Shown here in pieces: positions 7,970 to 16,836 of a stretch of DNA of 64,000 nt. Positions within the stretch are counted from its first letter, which is position 1; the number at the start of each line of letters is the position of its first letter. Source of the stretch: Desulfurobacteriaceae bacterium (GTDB lineage: Bacteria > Aquificota > Aquificia > Desulfurobacteriales > Desulfurobacteriaceae); NCBI GenBank assembly GCA_027068415.1, contig JAMOTD010000009.1, positions 248,001 to 312,000 of the forward strand, written 5' to 3'. The position numbers and the translations under genes were made by a program. The notes under the pieces were generated by a model, which saw only the letters and a program-made list of their open reading frames with translations, was not told the DNA's origin and searched no databases.

Positions 7970-8121
7970 CACTTAATCCCTATACAGGTAAGGCAGAGAA
8001 TTTTGCCGTTATTGTAGATAATCCAGAGCTCGTTCCTGAAAAGACCCAGGGCAATTAAAAGGAGCGAGAGCACGAGAGCTCCCGCCGCCAAAACCTTTTT
8101 ACTGGGCTTTAACCGTTTCAC
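7969..8121 (-). CDS. 50-aa CXXC membrane micropeptide (CD1871A-like)
   Basis: GTG start at 8121, stop at 7969-7971. An AGAGGA ribosome site sits 5 nt before the GTG, inside the end of mrp. The product has a basic N-terminus (VKRLKPSKK), one membrane span ([17 protein letters not shown]) and ends in CLTCIGIK. That ending closely resembles the ...NICLECIGIG end of the CD1871A family of CXXC micropeptides, which I recall lying beside 4Fe-4S polyferredoxins. It overlaps mrp by 23 nt and the polyferredoxin start by 1 nt. Inference: a thiol or cluster-delivery partner of the polyferredoxin. Family assignment is from recall of the C-terminal motif. Confidence 0.72.
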   Translation of the reverse strand: MKRLKPSKKVLAAGALVLSLLLIALGLFRNELWIIYNNGKILCLTCIGIK

Positions 8122-8986
8122 CGATTTCCTCTAATAGTTTATCGGTAATTTGTGAAAAGGCCTTTGCCGAGGCGCTTTCGGGGTAAGCTATAACAATCGG
8201 AACCCCCTCATCTCCGGCCTCAACAACGGCAGGCTCAATCGGAACCCTGCCGAGGAAGGGAATCCCGAGCTCCTGAGCGGCCTTCTCACCGCCTCCCCTC
8301 TTAAAGATGTCTATCTCTTTACCGCAGTAGGGACAGATTAGACCGCTCATGTTCTCTATTATCCCCAAAACGGGAACGTTCATCAGCTTTGCAAAGCTGA
8401 TTGACTTGCGGGTATCAAGGAGAGAGACCTCCTGAGGAGTCGTTACGATAACGAAACCGTCCATGGGTTTTATAAGCTGGGCAACGCTCAAGGCCTCGTC
8501 TCCCGTTCCCGGAGGAAGGTCAACGATTAGAAAGTCAAGCTCCCCCCAGTCAATCTCGGCCAAGAACTGCTTTATGGCCTGGTGCTTTAAAGGTCCCCTC
8601 CAGACTACGGGCTGGTCGGGGTTCTCAAGGAGAAAGGCCATTGAGACGATTTTAAGGTTGGGCATTCCAAGGGGGATAAAGGGCTTTATGGTCTGGCTGT
8701 TGGGGTCTGCAAAGAGCCTCTGTCCTTCGGCTCCGAACATCTTTGCAACGTTTGGGCCGTGAATGTCGGCATCAAGAAGGCCTACTTTATAGCCCCTCTT
8801 TGCAAGCTCTGCGGCAAGGTTCGTTGCAACGGTGGTCTTTCCTACTCCTCCCTTACCGCTGAGAACTCCTATTCTGTGCCTGATTTTTGAGAGGTTGCAG
8901 GTGAGCTTTACGTCAAGAGGGTCTTGGGCGGTTTTGCAGGCATCTGCGTGGGGGCAACCTTCACACTTCTTCTCGTCGTATGCCAT
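8099..8986 (-). CDS. mrp: Mrp/NBP35-family Fe-S carrier ATPase
   Basis: 295 aa. An N-terminal Cys cluster ([10 protein letters not shown], residues 8-17) precedes the deviant Walker [10 protein letters not shown] (about residues 43-51). Further P-loop hallmarks are [24 protein letters not shown] and the CPYCGKE pair in the C-terminal part that binds a bridging [4Fe-4S] cluster. The family binds and transfers Fe-S clusters in the cytoplasm. It heads a tight minus-strand set with the CXXC peptide and polyferredoxin, consistent with a role in maturing or feeding Fe-S proteins. A GGAGGAAAGAG site precedes the ATG. Confidence 0.93.
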   Translation of the reverse strand: MAYDEKKCEGCPHADACKTAQDPLDVKLTCNLSKIRHRIGVLSGKGGVGKTTVATNLAAELAKRGYKVGLLDADIHGPNVAKMFGAEGQRLFADPNSQTIKPFIPLGMPNLKIVSMAFLLENPDQPVVWRGPLKHQAIKQFLAEIDWGELDFLIVDLPPGTGDEALSVAQLIKPMDGFVIVTTPQEVSLLDTRKSISFAKLMNVPVLGIIENMSGLICPYCGKEIDIFKRGGGEKAAQELGIPFLGRVPIEPAVVEAGDEGVPIVIAYPESASAKAFSQITDKLLEEIGETVKAQ

Positions 8987-9004
8987 CTCTTTCCTCCTTC
9001 TCTC

Positions 9005-9781
9005 TTAAGTAAGGTGTTTGTTAACTATCTTTAAGAGCTCTCCGTAAGTTCCGGGCGAAGCCCCTACTACGTTCCCGCTCTTTAAGTAATCCTTACCGCC
9101 GCTAAAGTCGGAGACCGCTCCTCCGGCCTCCTCAATCAAGAGAGCTCCGGCGGCTATGTCCCACGGGTGGAGGGACATCTCCCAGAAGCCGTCAAAGACT
9201 CCCTTGGCAGTGTAGGCAAGGTCAAGGGCTGCAGAGCCGCACCTCCTGAGCCCGGATACCTTAAGAAATACCTCCTTAAAGCAGGAGAGGTATTTGTCAA
9301 GGTACTTCTTTCCCCTAAAAGGGAAGCCCGTTGCAACGAGAGCCTGAGAGAATTCCCTCGTGCTTACCTTCAACCTCTCGCCGTTGCAGTAGGCTCCCTC
9401 GCCCTTTTCGGCCACGAAGAGCTCCTCAAGGAGCGGGGCGTTTATAACCGCTCCGACAAGCTCACCGTCAAGCTCAATCCCTATAGAGACGCAGAACATC
9501 GGGAGCCCGTGGATAAAGTTCTTCGTCCCGTCAAGGGGGTCAACGTACCACTTCCACCTGCTCCCGGAGGAGAAACCTCCGCTCTCCTCTGCAACTATAC
9601 TGTGTTGAGGGAAGGCTTCTCGTATAGTCTTAATAATAATCATTTCTGATAGTTTGTCAGCCTCCGTCACGTAATCGTTCCTGGCCTTCAGCTCAACTTC
9701 CCTAACCTTACCGAAGTAGTCAAGAAGGATTTCAGAAGCCCTTTCTGCAGCCTTCAGGGCAACATCAATAGGAGTCTCCAT
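9005..9781 (-). CDS. suhB: Inositol-monophosphatase family phosphatase (SuhB-like)
   Basis: 258 aa. Motifs of the Mg/Li-dependent phosphatase family are clear: EESGG (metal-binding Glu), DPLDGTKNF and WDIAAGALLIEEAGG. The ATG at 9781 is preferred to the TTG one codon upstream because GGAGG lies 5 nt before it. Archaeal and thermophile homologues may act on fructose-1,6-bisphosphate as well as inositol phosphates, so substrate is uncertain; a dedicated class I fbp is also present at 60.1-61.1 kb. It is followed downstream by mrp and overlaps the small orphan upstream by 17 nt. Confidence 0.88.
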   Translation of the reverse strand: METPIDVALKAAERASEILLDYFGKVREVELKARNDYVTEADKLSEMIIIKTIREAFPQHSIVAEESGGFSSGSRWKWYVDPLDGTKNFIHGLPMFCVSIGIELDGELVGAVINAPLLEELFVAEKGEGAYCNGERLKVSTREFSQALVATGFPFRGKKYLDKYLSCFKEVFLKVSGLRRCGSAALDLAYTAKGVFDGFWEMSLHPWDIAAGALLIEEAGGAVSDFSGGKDYLKSGNVVGASPGTYGELLKIVNKHLT

Positions 9782-10013
9782 CAAAACCTCCGGGTCTGTA
9801 GCTCAGAGAAATCAGATTTCCGTTCTCAAGGAGGAACTCAACCTTAAAGGTATGGTGGTAAGAGACGTAGCCGACATCCTTCTCGGAAATCATTCCTCTG
9901 GTAAAGAAGATTGCCTCGTCCCACGACTCTACGTCTCTAAACTCAACGTTTAAGTCAAACCCCTTTACCGTAAAGGCTTTCTCAACGGCGGCCATAAACT
10001 CTTCTGAGAGCAT
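9765..10013 (-). CDS. Conserved-looking small protein of unknown function
   Basis: 82 aa, acidic, no signal peptide or membrane span. It runs MLSEEFMAAVEKAF and ends SLSYRPGGFDGDSY, with predicted mixed alpha/beta character. It ends inside the start of the SuhB-like gene, so it is probably the first gene of that operon. The divergent response-regulator gene starts 67 nt away, so 10014-10079 should hold two promoters. I do not recognise the family. Confidence 0.6.
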   Translation of the reverse strand: MLSEEFMAAVEKAFTVKGFDLNVEFRDVESWDEAIFFTRGMISEKDVGYVSYHHTFKVEFLLENGNLISLSYRPGGFDGDSY

Positions 10014-10079
10014 TTTTCTTCCCTCAAGGTGCAGGTTATTTTAATATACTGCTATCCATAAAGGTTTAAAAGGGAGAGG

Positions 10080-10709
10080 ATGAAAATAGCGGTTGTTGAA
10101 GACGACCTTTCGGTGGGCAACCTCCTTAAAAGGGCCCTCTCAAAGGAGGGGTACTCGGTTAAGCTCTTCTCAACGGCAGAGGCCTTGAGGGACGCAATCT
10201 TTAACTACGGGGAGGAGTTTGAGCTGATAATCCTTGACGTTATGCTCCCGGGAGCAGACGGCATTGAGACCTGCTCCTTCCTAAGGGAGAGGGGCATTGA
10301 GGCTCCCATTATGATTTTAACGGCCCTCTCAAAGGAGGAGGACAAGGTAAGGGGGCTTGACGGGGGAGCCGACGACTACCTGACCAAACCCTTCGGCCTG
10401 AAGGAGTTCCTTGCAAGGGTGAGGGCTTTAACGAGGCGCTCAAAGAGGTGTAAGAGGGAAGAGCTCTCCCTAACCGAAAGGGGAGTAATCGTTGAAGGCA
10501 GAGAGATAAAGCTCACGACCAAGGAGAGGGAAGTATTGGCTCTCCTCCTCTCTAAGAGGGGGCAGACAGTCTCAAAGGAGGAGATTTTCCTCAAGGTATG
10601 GAAGAGGGAGGGCTCAAAGAGAATTGTTGACGTTTACGTAAAGTACCTGAGGGATAAGCTCGGTGAGAGGATTAAAACGGTCTGGGGAGTCGGGTATAAA
10701 CTGGATTAG
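10080..10709 (+). CDS. OmpR/PhoB-family response regulator
   Basis: 209 aa. The receiver domain (about residues 1-115) has the acidic pair (VVEDD), the phospho-acceptor Asp at residue 53 (IILDVMLPG), the Thr in MILTALS and the Lys in YLTKPFG. A winged-helix DNA-binding domain follows (about 125-209), with [17 protein letters not shown], the [15 protein letters not shown] recognition region and the closing VWGVGYKLD typical of OmpR/PhoB. An AGGGAGAGG ribosome site lies just before the ATG. The cognate kinase overlaps its end. The stimulus is unknown. Confidence 0.93.
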   Translation: MKIAVVEDDLSVGNLLKRALSKEGYSVKLFSTAEALRDAIFNYGEEFELIILDVMLPGADGIETCSFLRERGIEAPIMILTALSKEEDKVRGLDGGADDYLTKPFGLKEFLARVRALTRRSKRCKREELSLTERGVIVEGREIKLTTKEREVLALLLSKRGQTVSKEEIFLKVWKREGSKRIVDVYVKYLRDKLGERIKTVWGVGYKLD

Positions 10710-11565
10710 GGAGCTGGGAAGGACTTTTGAGGAGCTCTTAATTGTTGACGATAAGGGAGAAATCGTCGGCAGGGGAGAGAAGCTGTGGGAGAGGTACCCC
10801 TGCCCCGAGGCGGTAAGGGCCCACGGGGAGCTCTTTGAGAGGGGGGAGAGCTCCTTTGAGTTTGAAGAGAGGGGGAGGCACTACCTCTTTAAGGGAAAAA
10901 GGGTAGGGAAGCTCGGAGTCTTCATAAGGGAGGAGATAACCCTCAAGAAGGAGGTAGAGGAGCTAAAGAGGGAGGTCTTCTCAACCCTTTCCCACCAGAT
11001 AAAAACGCCCTTAACGGTTATAAGGGGAAATGCCGAAATGGCCCTTGAGTTTGGGATAGAAAAGGAGGAAATTGAAGAGATTGTTAAAAAGTGTGCTGAA
11101 ATTGAGGAAATTCTCAAGGGACTTCAAAAACTTTTTGAAAGGAGCGGCAGGTTTCCCCTGATAAACCTGAGACCCATCGCCCTTGAGTGTATAGAAGAGT
11201 TTAAGAAGAGAGCCCGGCAAAAGGGGTTAGAGTTCAAATGCTCTCTTAAAGACGCAAACCTCCCGGCAGAGCCCACCCTCTTTAAGCAGCTTCTCATAAA
11301 CCTTCTTGATAACGCCGTTAAGTTCACAGAGAGGGGAAGGGTTGAAGTTGAGCTTACCGAGGGCTACTTAAAAGTCTCCGATACGGGAGGCGGAATTGAC
11401 GAGGAAATAAGGGAGAGGCTCTTTGAGAAGTTCGTAAAGGGGAGGAGAAGTAACGGAGAGGGAATAGGCCTTTCGGTAGTTAAGGAGATAGCCCGTTTCC
11501 ACGGATGGAGAGTTGAGGCTGAAAGTAATAAGGGTGAGGGAACGACCTTTACCGTTTACTTTTAA
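10663..11565 (+). CDS. Soluble PhoR-like sensor histidine kinase
   Basis: About 300 aa if the GTG at 10663 is used, which overlaps the regulator gene by 47 nt; the true start is uncertain. An N-terminal PAS-like region ([21 protein letters not shown]) leads into the dimerisation and phospho-acceptor helix with the H-box [16 protein letters not shown], then the N-box [12 protein letters not shown]1 [10 protein letters not shown]-box FEKFVKG and G2 GEGIGLSVV. No membrane span is seen, so sensing is probably cytosolic through the PAS-like domain. It pairs with the upstream PhoB-like regulator. Its 3' end overlaps by 17 nt the convergent gene at 11549. Confidence 0.9.
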   Translation: MRGLKRSGESGINWIRELGRTFEELLIVDDKGEIVGRGEKLWERYPCPEAVRAHGELFERGESSFEFEERGRHYLFKGKRVGKLGVFIREEITLKKEVEELKREVFSTLSHQIKTPLTVIRGNAEMALEFGIEKEEIEEIVKKCAEIEEILKGLQKLFERSGRFPLINLRPIALECIEEFKKRARQKGLEFKCSLKDANLPAEPTLFKQLLINLLDNAVKFTERGRVEVELTEGYLKVSDTGGGIDEEIRERLFEKFVKGRRSNGEGIGLSVVKEIARFHGWRVEAESNKGEGTTFTVYF

Positions 11566-12463
11566 AAATGTAAGAGATAATTTCGGCCAGAAAGTCAAGG
11601 AAGAAAAAGAGCTTCAGGAAATTCTCCCCCGTTCCGAAATTGACCGCAACTCCGTGGCCTATGGCGTGGCGGTTTAAAGTCCCCTCCTTATAGTCAACAA
11701 AAGAGAGGTGGTTTAAGAAGGGAGGGAGCTCCCCTTTCCCGAAAACCTCCTGAAGGAGGAGCTTGGTAGCGTACTGAATCGTTACAAACTTCCTGCTCCT
11801 CTTCCTGATTAGCTCCTCAATGTCGGCCTCAAGGGTATTCTCCTTTACAAAGGTATCCCAGATAACCCCTTCACACTGGGGGAAAAGGCCGTAAATTGCA
11901 AGCTCAAGACAGTTCAAACGGTAGGCCTTCAATATGTCCCTCAAAACCTTCTCCCTCCGCTTAAAGGGAGGAAGCTCCAGCCACCCCTCAAGCCTGCCTT
12001 CAAGGAACTCTGCGGTTGAAACCCGAACTATCCACTCCTCAAAGTTCCCGCCGGGAAAGGAGTTGAGAATGTCGGAGGGCAAAAGCCAGTCCCTTTCGTA
12101 GAGCTCCCTTAAGAGCTCCTCGTCCTTAACCTTCAGCAGGTAGGAGGATGCGGCCTTTAATAGGAGCTCCTCAAACTCCTCCCGCCAGCTCTTTAACTTC
12201 CCCTCCCACTCCCTCTCAACCTGTGCCCTCTCCCTCAACCTGAAGGCATTCCTCAGGGCGTTGTAGATGTTCTTAGCCCTACCGGGGAAGAAGTACTCCT
12301 CAAGGGAGTTGGCCTTTACAATCTCCTTAATAACCTCCCTGTGGTTGAGGGCCTTTATCTCCCTACGGCTCAGCCTCCCTTCCGATAGGAGCTCAAGGAG
12401 GCGGAAGAAGAACTCCCGGGAGCTCCCCTCCTTCTCCGCCTCTTTTAAAACCTCGGGGCTCAC
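11549..12463 (-). CDS. Helical protein of unknown function with a C-terminal RHxxxH (possible HEPN) motif
   Basis: 304 aa from the GTG at 12463, chosen because it begins one base after the thioesterase stop and has GAAAGG upstream. An ATG at 12535 would instead overlap the thioesterase by 71 nt. The protein is Arg/Glu/Leu-rich and almost wholly helical. Near the C-terminus it has LNRHAIGHGVAVNFGTGENFLKLFFFLDFLAEI. The R-x4-H pattern followed by a helix resembles the active site of HEPN ribonucleases and of NR(H)xIxHG-type proteins, but this is inference from a short motif. No antitoxin-like nucleotidyltransferase is adjacent. Confidence 0.55.
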   Translation of the reverse strand: MSPEVLKEAEKEGSSREFFFRLLELLSEGRLSRREIKALNHREVIKEIVKANSLEEYFFPGRAKNIYNALRNAFRLRERAQVEREWEGKLKSWREEFEELLLKAASSYLLKVKDEELLRELYERDWLLPSDILNSFPGGNFEEWIVRVSTAEFLEGRLEGWLELPPFKRREKVLRDILKAYRLNCLELAIYGLFPQCEGVIWDTFVKENTLEADIEELIRKRSRKFVTIQYATKLLLQEVFGKGELPPFLNHLSFVDYKEGTLNRHAIGHGVAVNFGTGENFLKLFFFLDFLAEIISYIFKSKR

Positions 12464-12464
12464 C

Positions 12465-12854
12465 TTAAGCCCTTTCAAAAACGTGAGTAGGGAGGACGAA
12501 GCAGGTAAACTCTCCCCTGAAGACCTCTTCTCCATCTCTCTTTCCTACAACCTCAACAATCCTCTTTTTCCCCTCGGAAGAGGTTAACTTCCCCTCAAAC
12601 TCAACAACCTCCCCCACCTTTACCGGCTTTAAAAACTTAACCGCTGCTGAGCCCAGAACAACGTTGGGGTGGTTTACGGTAAGCATGGCACAGTAGTCGG
12701 CGGCGCTGAAGAGAAATCCCCCGTGGACGAGCCCCTTTTCATCGGCGGCCATTACCGGCGTAGTCTTCAACCTTACAACAGCCCTTCCTTCTGAGAGGGA
12801 GACGGGCTCACCGCTCAAGCTCCTGTCAATCTTAAGGTGGGTCTTAACCTCCAT
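12465..12854 (-). CDS. Hotdog-fold thioesterase (4HBT/FlK-like)
   Basis: 129 aa, typical of single hotdog-domain acyl-CoA thioesterases. The helix motif VHGGFLFSAADYCAMLTVN and the strand region AAVKFLKPVKVGEVVEFEGK match the 4HBT/PaaI fold. The substrate acyl-CoA is not predictable. An AGGAGGAGAG site precedes the ATG. It lies in a minus-strand run between the Cys-rich lipoprotein (upstream, 8-nt gap) and the helical orphan (downstream, 1-nt gap), suggesting one transcript. Confidence 0.82.
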   Translation of the reverse strand: MEVKTHLKIDRSLSGEPVSLSEGRAVVRLKTTPVMAADEKGLVHGGFLFSAADYCAMLTVNHPNVVLGSAAVKFLKPVKVGEVVEFEGKLTSSEGKKRIVEVVGKRDGEEVFRGEFTCFVLPTHVFERA

Positions 12855-12862
12855 CTCTCCTC

Positions 12863-13456
12863 CTACTTACAGTTTTTCACGCAGTACCTGTAGGGAACTA
12901 TCCTCCCTCCGCAGGAAGTAAAGCAGGCGTCGTACTCCTCCTTACAGCCGCAGTCGGAAGGGCAGGAGGAAGAGAGCTCCCTAACTATCTGGCTCAGTGA
13001 GGGTTTAACCGGTTTTGAAGGAGGCTCAGGTTTCGTCCGGCTGAGGGTCTGAAGCGCCTCCTCAAGGTCGTCCCTCCTGCGGCAAGCGTAGTAGTCTTTA
13101 TCCTTCTTGCACCTCTTCTTAAAGTAGAGGTAGTCGCGGTAGAGCTCCCTGTAATTGCTGTTCCAGTTTAAGAGCTCCCTCTGGTAGGCCGAGTAGGCCT
13201 TCTGATAGGCCGAGAGCTCCTTTTCATAAGCCCTAAGCTCCTGCCTGTAAATCTTTCCCGCCTCATCCCTCACCCTCTCCATACACTCCTGCCTTTTCTT
13301 TAAACAGGAGAGCCTGCAGGAGGTATAGTCGGCCTTACACCTGCTTAAACAAGATGAGTTATCGGCGGGAGGCTCGTACCTGTACGAGACGGCAAACTGA
13401 GGCCCTCCGCACCCGAAAATGAGCGGGAAAAGAGCCAAAAGAGCCCTTTTAAACAT
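12863..13456 (-). CDS. Cys-rich coiled-coil lipoprotein of unknown function
   Basis: 197 aa. The signal peptide ends in the lipobox LIFGC. After the acylated Cys come [23 protein letters not shown] (repeated C-x3-C-x6 spacing, about residues 36-58), a Tyr/Glu/Lys-rich coiled-coil-like stretch (about 60-120) with [20 protein letters not shown] repeats, a Pro-rich linker and a second Cys cluster ([18 protein letters not shown]...YCVKNC). About 17 Cys in a periplasmic or outer-membrane lipoprotein is unusual and suggests disulfides or metal binding. The family is not recognised. The ATG has a GGAGGAGAG site. Confidence 0.72.
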   Translation of the reverse strand: MFKRALLALFPLIFGCGGPQFAVSYRYEPPADNSSCLSRCKADYTSCRLSCLKKRQECMERVRDEAGKIYRQELRAYEKELSAYQKAYSAYQRELLNWNSNYRELYRDYLYFKKRCKKDKDYYACRRRDDLEEALQTLSRTKPEPPSKPVKPSLSQIVRELSSSCPSDCGCKEEYDACFTSCGGRIVPYRYCVKNCK

Positions 13457-13529
13457 AAGTTCTCTCCTCCTTGAAATGGCCCCTTATGGGGCTAAACTTA
13501 TTAAAACAAAATCTATCGGGGTATGCCAC

Positions 13530-14618
13530 ATGGAGAGGGCAATAGAAAGCAGGCTTGAGAAGATTGCCGAGAAGTTTAAGGAGATAGAGGAGAGCCTCGG
13601 TAAGCCGGAGGTGATTGCCGACCAGAAGAAATTTCAGGCACTTGCGAGGGAGCACAAGGAGCTCCAGCCCATCTACGAAGCCTACATGGAGTACAAGAAG
13701 GCTAAGAAGGGAATAGAAGAGGCGGTGGAGATAATTGAAACCGCCGAAGACGAGGAGTTCGTTGAGCTTGCAAAGGAGGAGAAAAAGGAGCTTGAAAGGA
13801 GAGTTGAAGAGCTTGAAAGCCAGCTGAAGAAACTCTTAATCCCCAAAGACCCCAACGACGAAAAGAACGTAATCCTTGAAATCAGGGCCGGAGCAGGAGG
13901 GGAGGAGGCAGCACTCTTTGCTCAGGAGCTCTTTAGGATGTACTCCCGCTACGCAGAGAAAAAAGGGTGGAAGGTTGAAATCCTCTCCCTCAACGAAACG
14001 GGGCTCGGAGGGTTTAAAGAGGTAATAGCAATGATTTCCGGTAAAGGCGCCTACTCAAGGTTAAAGTACGAGTCGGGAGTTCACAGGGTTCAGAGAATCC
14101 CCGTTACCGAGTCGGGAGGAAGAATTCACACCTCAACGGCAACCGTGGCAATCCTTCCTGAGGCAGAAGAGGTTGACATTGAAATAAACGAAAACGACCT
14201 GAAGATTGACACCTACCGCTCTTCGGGTGCCGGAGGTCAGCACGTAAACACGACCGACTCTGCAGTAAGGATAACCCACATTCCGACGGGAATAGTAGTA
14301 ACCTGCTCAAACGAGCGCTCCCAGATACAGAACAGAATTAAAGCAATGAAAATTTTAAGGGCAAGACTCAAGGAGCTCTACGAGAGACAGCAGAAGGAGA
14401 AGATGGACTCGGCCAGAAGAAGCCAGGTGGGAACGGGAGACAGGAGTGAGAAAATAAGAACCTACAACTTCCCCGAAGGAAGGGTAACCGACCACAGGAT
14501 AAAGCTTACCCTTTACAACCTTCAGGAGTTCCTTGACGGAGAGCTTGACGAAATGATAGACGCCTTGGCCGCAGCCGAGCAGGAGAAGAAAATAGAAGCC
14601 CTTGCAAGGGAGGAGTAG
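13530..14618 (+). CDS. prfA: Peptide chain release factor 1
   Basis: 362 aa from the ATG at 13530 ([16 protein letters not shown]), which gives the normal RF1 N-terminus; the open frame extends to 13419 but without homologous character. The PxT stop-codon-recognition tripeptide is PVT in [14 protein letters not shown], marking RF1 (UAA/UAG) rather than RF2, and the catalytic GGQ lies in [16 protein letters not shown]. It terminates translation on the ribosome. Neither prmC nor hemA, its common partners, is adjacent. It is divergent from the Cys-rich lipoprotein. Confidence 0.96.
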   Translation: MERAIESRLEKIAEKFKEIEESLGKPEVIADQKKFQALAREHKELQPIYEAYMEYKKAKKGIEEAVEIIETAEDEEFVELAKEEKKELERRVEELESQLKKLLIPKDPNDEKNVILEIRAGAGGEEAALFAQELFRMYSRYAEKKGWKVEILSLNETGLGGFKEVIAMISGKGAYSRLKYESGVHRVQRIPVTESGGRIHTSTATVAILPEAEEVDIEINENDLKIDTYRSSGAGGQHVNTTDSAVRITHIPTGIVVTCSNERSQIQNRIKAMKILRARLKELYERQQKEKMDSARRSQVGTGDRSEKIRTYNFPEGRVTDHRIKLTLYNLQEFLDGELDEMIDALAAAEQEKKIEALAREE

Positions 14619-14851
14619 AAGTTCCTCTCTTGCCAAAATCCCTCTTCTTTTTGACATAATCATGTGGGAGTTTGAAAATTGCCAACTCCATAAAAAAGCC
14701 TATCCTCTCCGGTATGAAAGCAAAGAGACTTAACTTCAATCTGTGTGTTTTTTTCAAACAGCCCTATACCCTGACCGACTGATAATATTGCTCCTGTTCC
14801 TGAAATTTGCGTAAGGAGAAGATGGGTGAAAATTCATACAGCTTTTGACTT

Positions 14852-15010
14852 GCAGAGAATAGGGACGAAAGGATTCCTAATGATAATAAGGAGAAGAGAT
14901 GGAAAGAATCTGTAGGTTGTGGTAGACGATGGCCGGTAGAAGGCTTTTTCCCAAGCTTTAAAAGGTGGTTTGGAGAGTATGTATCAAGTGTTAAATTTGA
15001 AAACAGAGAT
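14852..15010 (+). pseudogene. C-terminal fragment of a DDE transposase (IS5-like)
   Basis: The 456-nt gap between prfA and glyA has no intact gene. In the frame with codon starts at 14852, 14855 and so on, it encodes ENRDERIPNDNKEKRW then VGCGRRWPVEGFFPSFKRWFGEYVSSVKFEN. This matches the GYGRRWxVExxFSxFKRxFGEYV region that carries the catalytic Glu in many IS5-type transposases of thermophiles. A stop in frame just upstream (TGA, 14846) and the loss of the rest show a relic. The other parts of 14619-14850 and 15011-15041 hold nothing else I can support. Confidence 0.62.
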
Positions 15011-15041
15011 GAAGGGAGGAAAAACTTTAACGAAGTTAAAA

Positions 15042-15061
15042 GGAGGGGGAATTCCCCCTCC
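15042..15061 (-). terminator. Terminator of glyA
   Basis: The perfect palindrome GGAGGGGG-AATT-CCCCCTCC (15042-15061) lies 13 nt after the glyA stop on the minus strand and is followed there by TTTTAAC. Confidence 0.75.
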
Positions 15062-15074
15062 CCCGGTTTTGCCT

Positions 15075-16331
15075 TTAAGAGTAGAGCTCCTTTAGCTCCG
15101 GATATAGAGGGTGCTTGCCGCAGATTTCAAGGACTTCGGCCTTAACCCTCTCAATAACCTTCTCGTCGTTAATGTTCTTTAGAACTTCGGCTATAAGCTG
15201 GGCAATTCTCCTTGCCTCGTCCTCCTTAATTCCTCTGGTCGTAATTGCGGGAGTTCCTATTCTTATACCGCTTGTAACGAACGGACTTCTGGTGTCAAAG
15301 GGGATTGTGTTCTTGTTAACCGTAATGTTTGCCCTTCCGAGGGCGGCTTCGGCCTCTTTTCCGGTAATTCCCTTATCAGTAAGGTCAACCAGCATAAGAT
15401 GGTTGTCTGTTCCCCCTGAAACGAGCCTGAAGCCCTGCCTGCTGAGCTCCTCGGCCATAGCTTTTGCGTTTTTAACAACCTGCTCCTGATATTTTTTAAA
15501 CTCCTCGGTTTGAGCCTCTTTAAAGGCAACGGCCTTGGCGGCGATAACGTGCATTAAGGGACCTCCCTGAAGGCCGGGGAAGACCGCCTTGTCTATCTCC
15601 TTTGCAAACTCCTCTTTGCACATTACGACGCCACCCCTTGGGCCCCTTAAGGTCTTGTGGGTTGTTGTTGTGACGAAGTGGCAGGCCTCAATGGGTGAAG
15701 GGTGAAGGCCGGCAACTACTAATCCTGCAATGTGGGCAATGTCTGCTAAAAGCAGAGCTCCGACCTCGTCGGCAATCTCCCTGAACTTGTCAAAGTCAAT
15801 TACCCTCGGGTAGGCCGAAGCACCGCAGATTATCAGCTTTGGTTTGTGCTCTTTTGCAAGCCTGTAAACCTGGTCAAAGTCTATGGTTTCGGTATCTTTC
15901 CTTACGCCGTACTGGACTACGTTAAAGTACTTGCCCGTCATGTTTACCGGGGAGCCGTGGGAAAGGTGGCCTCCGTGGGAGAGGTTCATTGAGAGGATTG
16001 TATCTCCAGGCTTTAAGACCGCTAAGTAAACTGCCTGATTGGCCTGAGAGCCAGAATGGGGCTGGACGTTAACGTGCTCGGCGTTAAAGAGCTCCTTACA
16101 CCTTTCAATTGCCAGCCTCTCTGCAATGTCAACGCACTCACACCCTCCGTAGTAGCGCTTACCGGGGTAGCCCTCTGCGTACTTGTTTGTTAAGACGCTT
16201 CCCTGAGCCTCCATAACGGCCGGAGAGGTAAAGTTCTCTGAAGCAATCAGCTCAAGGTGTTCGTTCTGCCTCGTGTACTCGCACTTTAAGGCTTCAAAGA
16301 TTTCTGGGTCAACCTTCTTAAGGTGCTTCAT
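15075..16331 (-). CDS. glyA: Serine hydroxymethyltransferase
   Basis: 418 aa, normal length. The PLP-binding lysine lies in the canonical [15 protein letters not shown] motif, and the N-terminal region [21 protein letters not shown] and active-site segment [15 protein letters not shown] are conserved. It interconverts serine and glycine with tetrahydrofolate one-carbon transfer in the cytoplasm. rpiB ends 4 nt upstream, so the two are co-transcribed; a palindromic terminator follows. Confidence 0.97.
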   Translation of the reverse strand: MKHLKKVDPEIFEALKCEYTRQNEHLELIASENFTSPAVMEAQGSVLTNKYAEGYPGKRYYGGCECVDIAERLAIERCKELFNAEHVNVQPHSGSQANQAVYLAVLKPGDTILSMNLSHGGHLSHGSPVNMTGKYFNVVQYGVRKDTETIDFDQVYRLAKEHKPKLIICGASAYPRVIDFDKFREIADEVGALLLADIAHIAGLVVAGLHPSPIEACHFVTTTTHKTLRGPRGGVVMCKEEFAKEIDKAVFPGLQGGPLMHVIAAKAVAFKEAQTEEFKKYQEQVVKNAKAMAEELSRQGFRLVSGGTDNHLMLVDLTDKGITGKEAEAALGRANITVNKNTIPFDTRSPFVTSGIRIGTPAITTRGIKEDEARRIAQLIAEVLKNINDEKVIERVKAEVLEICGKHPLYPELKELYS

Positions 16332-16335
16332 TTAA

Positions 16336-16788
16336 CTATCCTCCGCATTCGTTTTTCTCAATTTCGGCTATCTTCTTTACCCTCCTTTCGTGCCTTCCGC
16401 CCTCAAAGGGGGTTTCAAGCCACGCCTTAACGATTCTCTTTGCAAGCTCTTCCCCTAAAACCCTTCCTCCTAAACACAGAACGTTTGCGTCGTTGTGGCG
16501 CCTGCTCATCTCCGCTGCGTAGACGTTGTAGCACAATGCCGCCCTTATTCCCTTAACCTTGTTCGCCGCAATTGAGATTCCTATTCCGGTTCCGCAGATA
16601 AAGATTCCTCTGTCGGCCTCTCCGCTGACTATTCCTTTGGCGGCCTTGTAGGCGTAATCGGGGTAGTCAACCGACTCTTCCGAAAAAGTTCCGTAGTCAA
16701 CGTACTCAATTCCCAACTCTTCAAGGTATGATTTAATGACCTCTTTGAGCTTAAAACCTCCGTGGTCGCAGGCAAGGGCTACTTTCAT
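16336..16788 (-). CDS. rpiB: Ribose-5-phosphate isomerase B
   Basis: 150 aa. The RpiB/LacAB hallmarks are visible: [11 protein letters not shown] at the N-terminus, the catalytic Cys in [25 protein letters not shown] and the [14 protein letters not shown] segment. It interconverts ribose-5-P and ribulose-5-P in the pentose phosphate network. It precedes glyA with a 4-nt gap, a pairing common in bacteria. The thiD-like gene is divergent, 48 nt away. Confidence 0.95.
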   Translation of the reverse strand: MKVALACDHGGFKLKEVIKSYLEELGIEYVDYGTFSEESVDYPDYAYKAAKGIVSGEADRGIFICGTGIGISIAANKVKGIRAALCYNVYAAEMSRRHNDANVLCLGGRVLGEELAKRIVKAWLETPFEGGRHERRVKKIAEIEKNECGG

Positions 16789-16836
16789 CTCTGACCTCCC
16801 GTTTGGTGGCCTAATTATACTTCTATCGGAGGGCTT

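Noticed and set aside
10663..11565. Histidine kinase as a membrane sensor
   Set aside because: No hydrophobic span of membrane length was found before the H-box.
13412..13428. CCCGAAAATGAGCGGGA, nearly the CRISPR repeat core, in the start of the Cys-rich lipoprotein gene
   Set aside because: It encodes the lipobox region of a good reading frame and lacks the rest of the 35-nt repeat, so it is most likely chance.
13419..13529. 37-codon upstream extension of prfA
   Set aside because: It is antisense to the lipoprotein start and absent from RF1 proteins.
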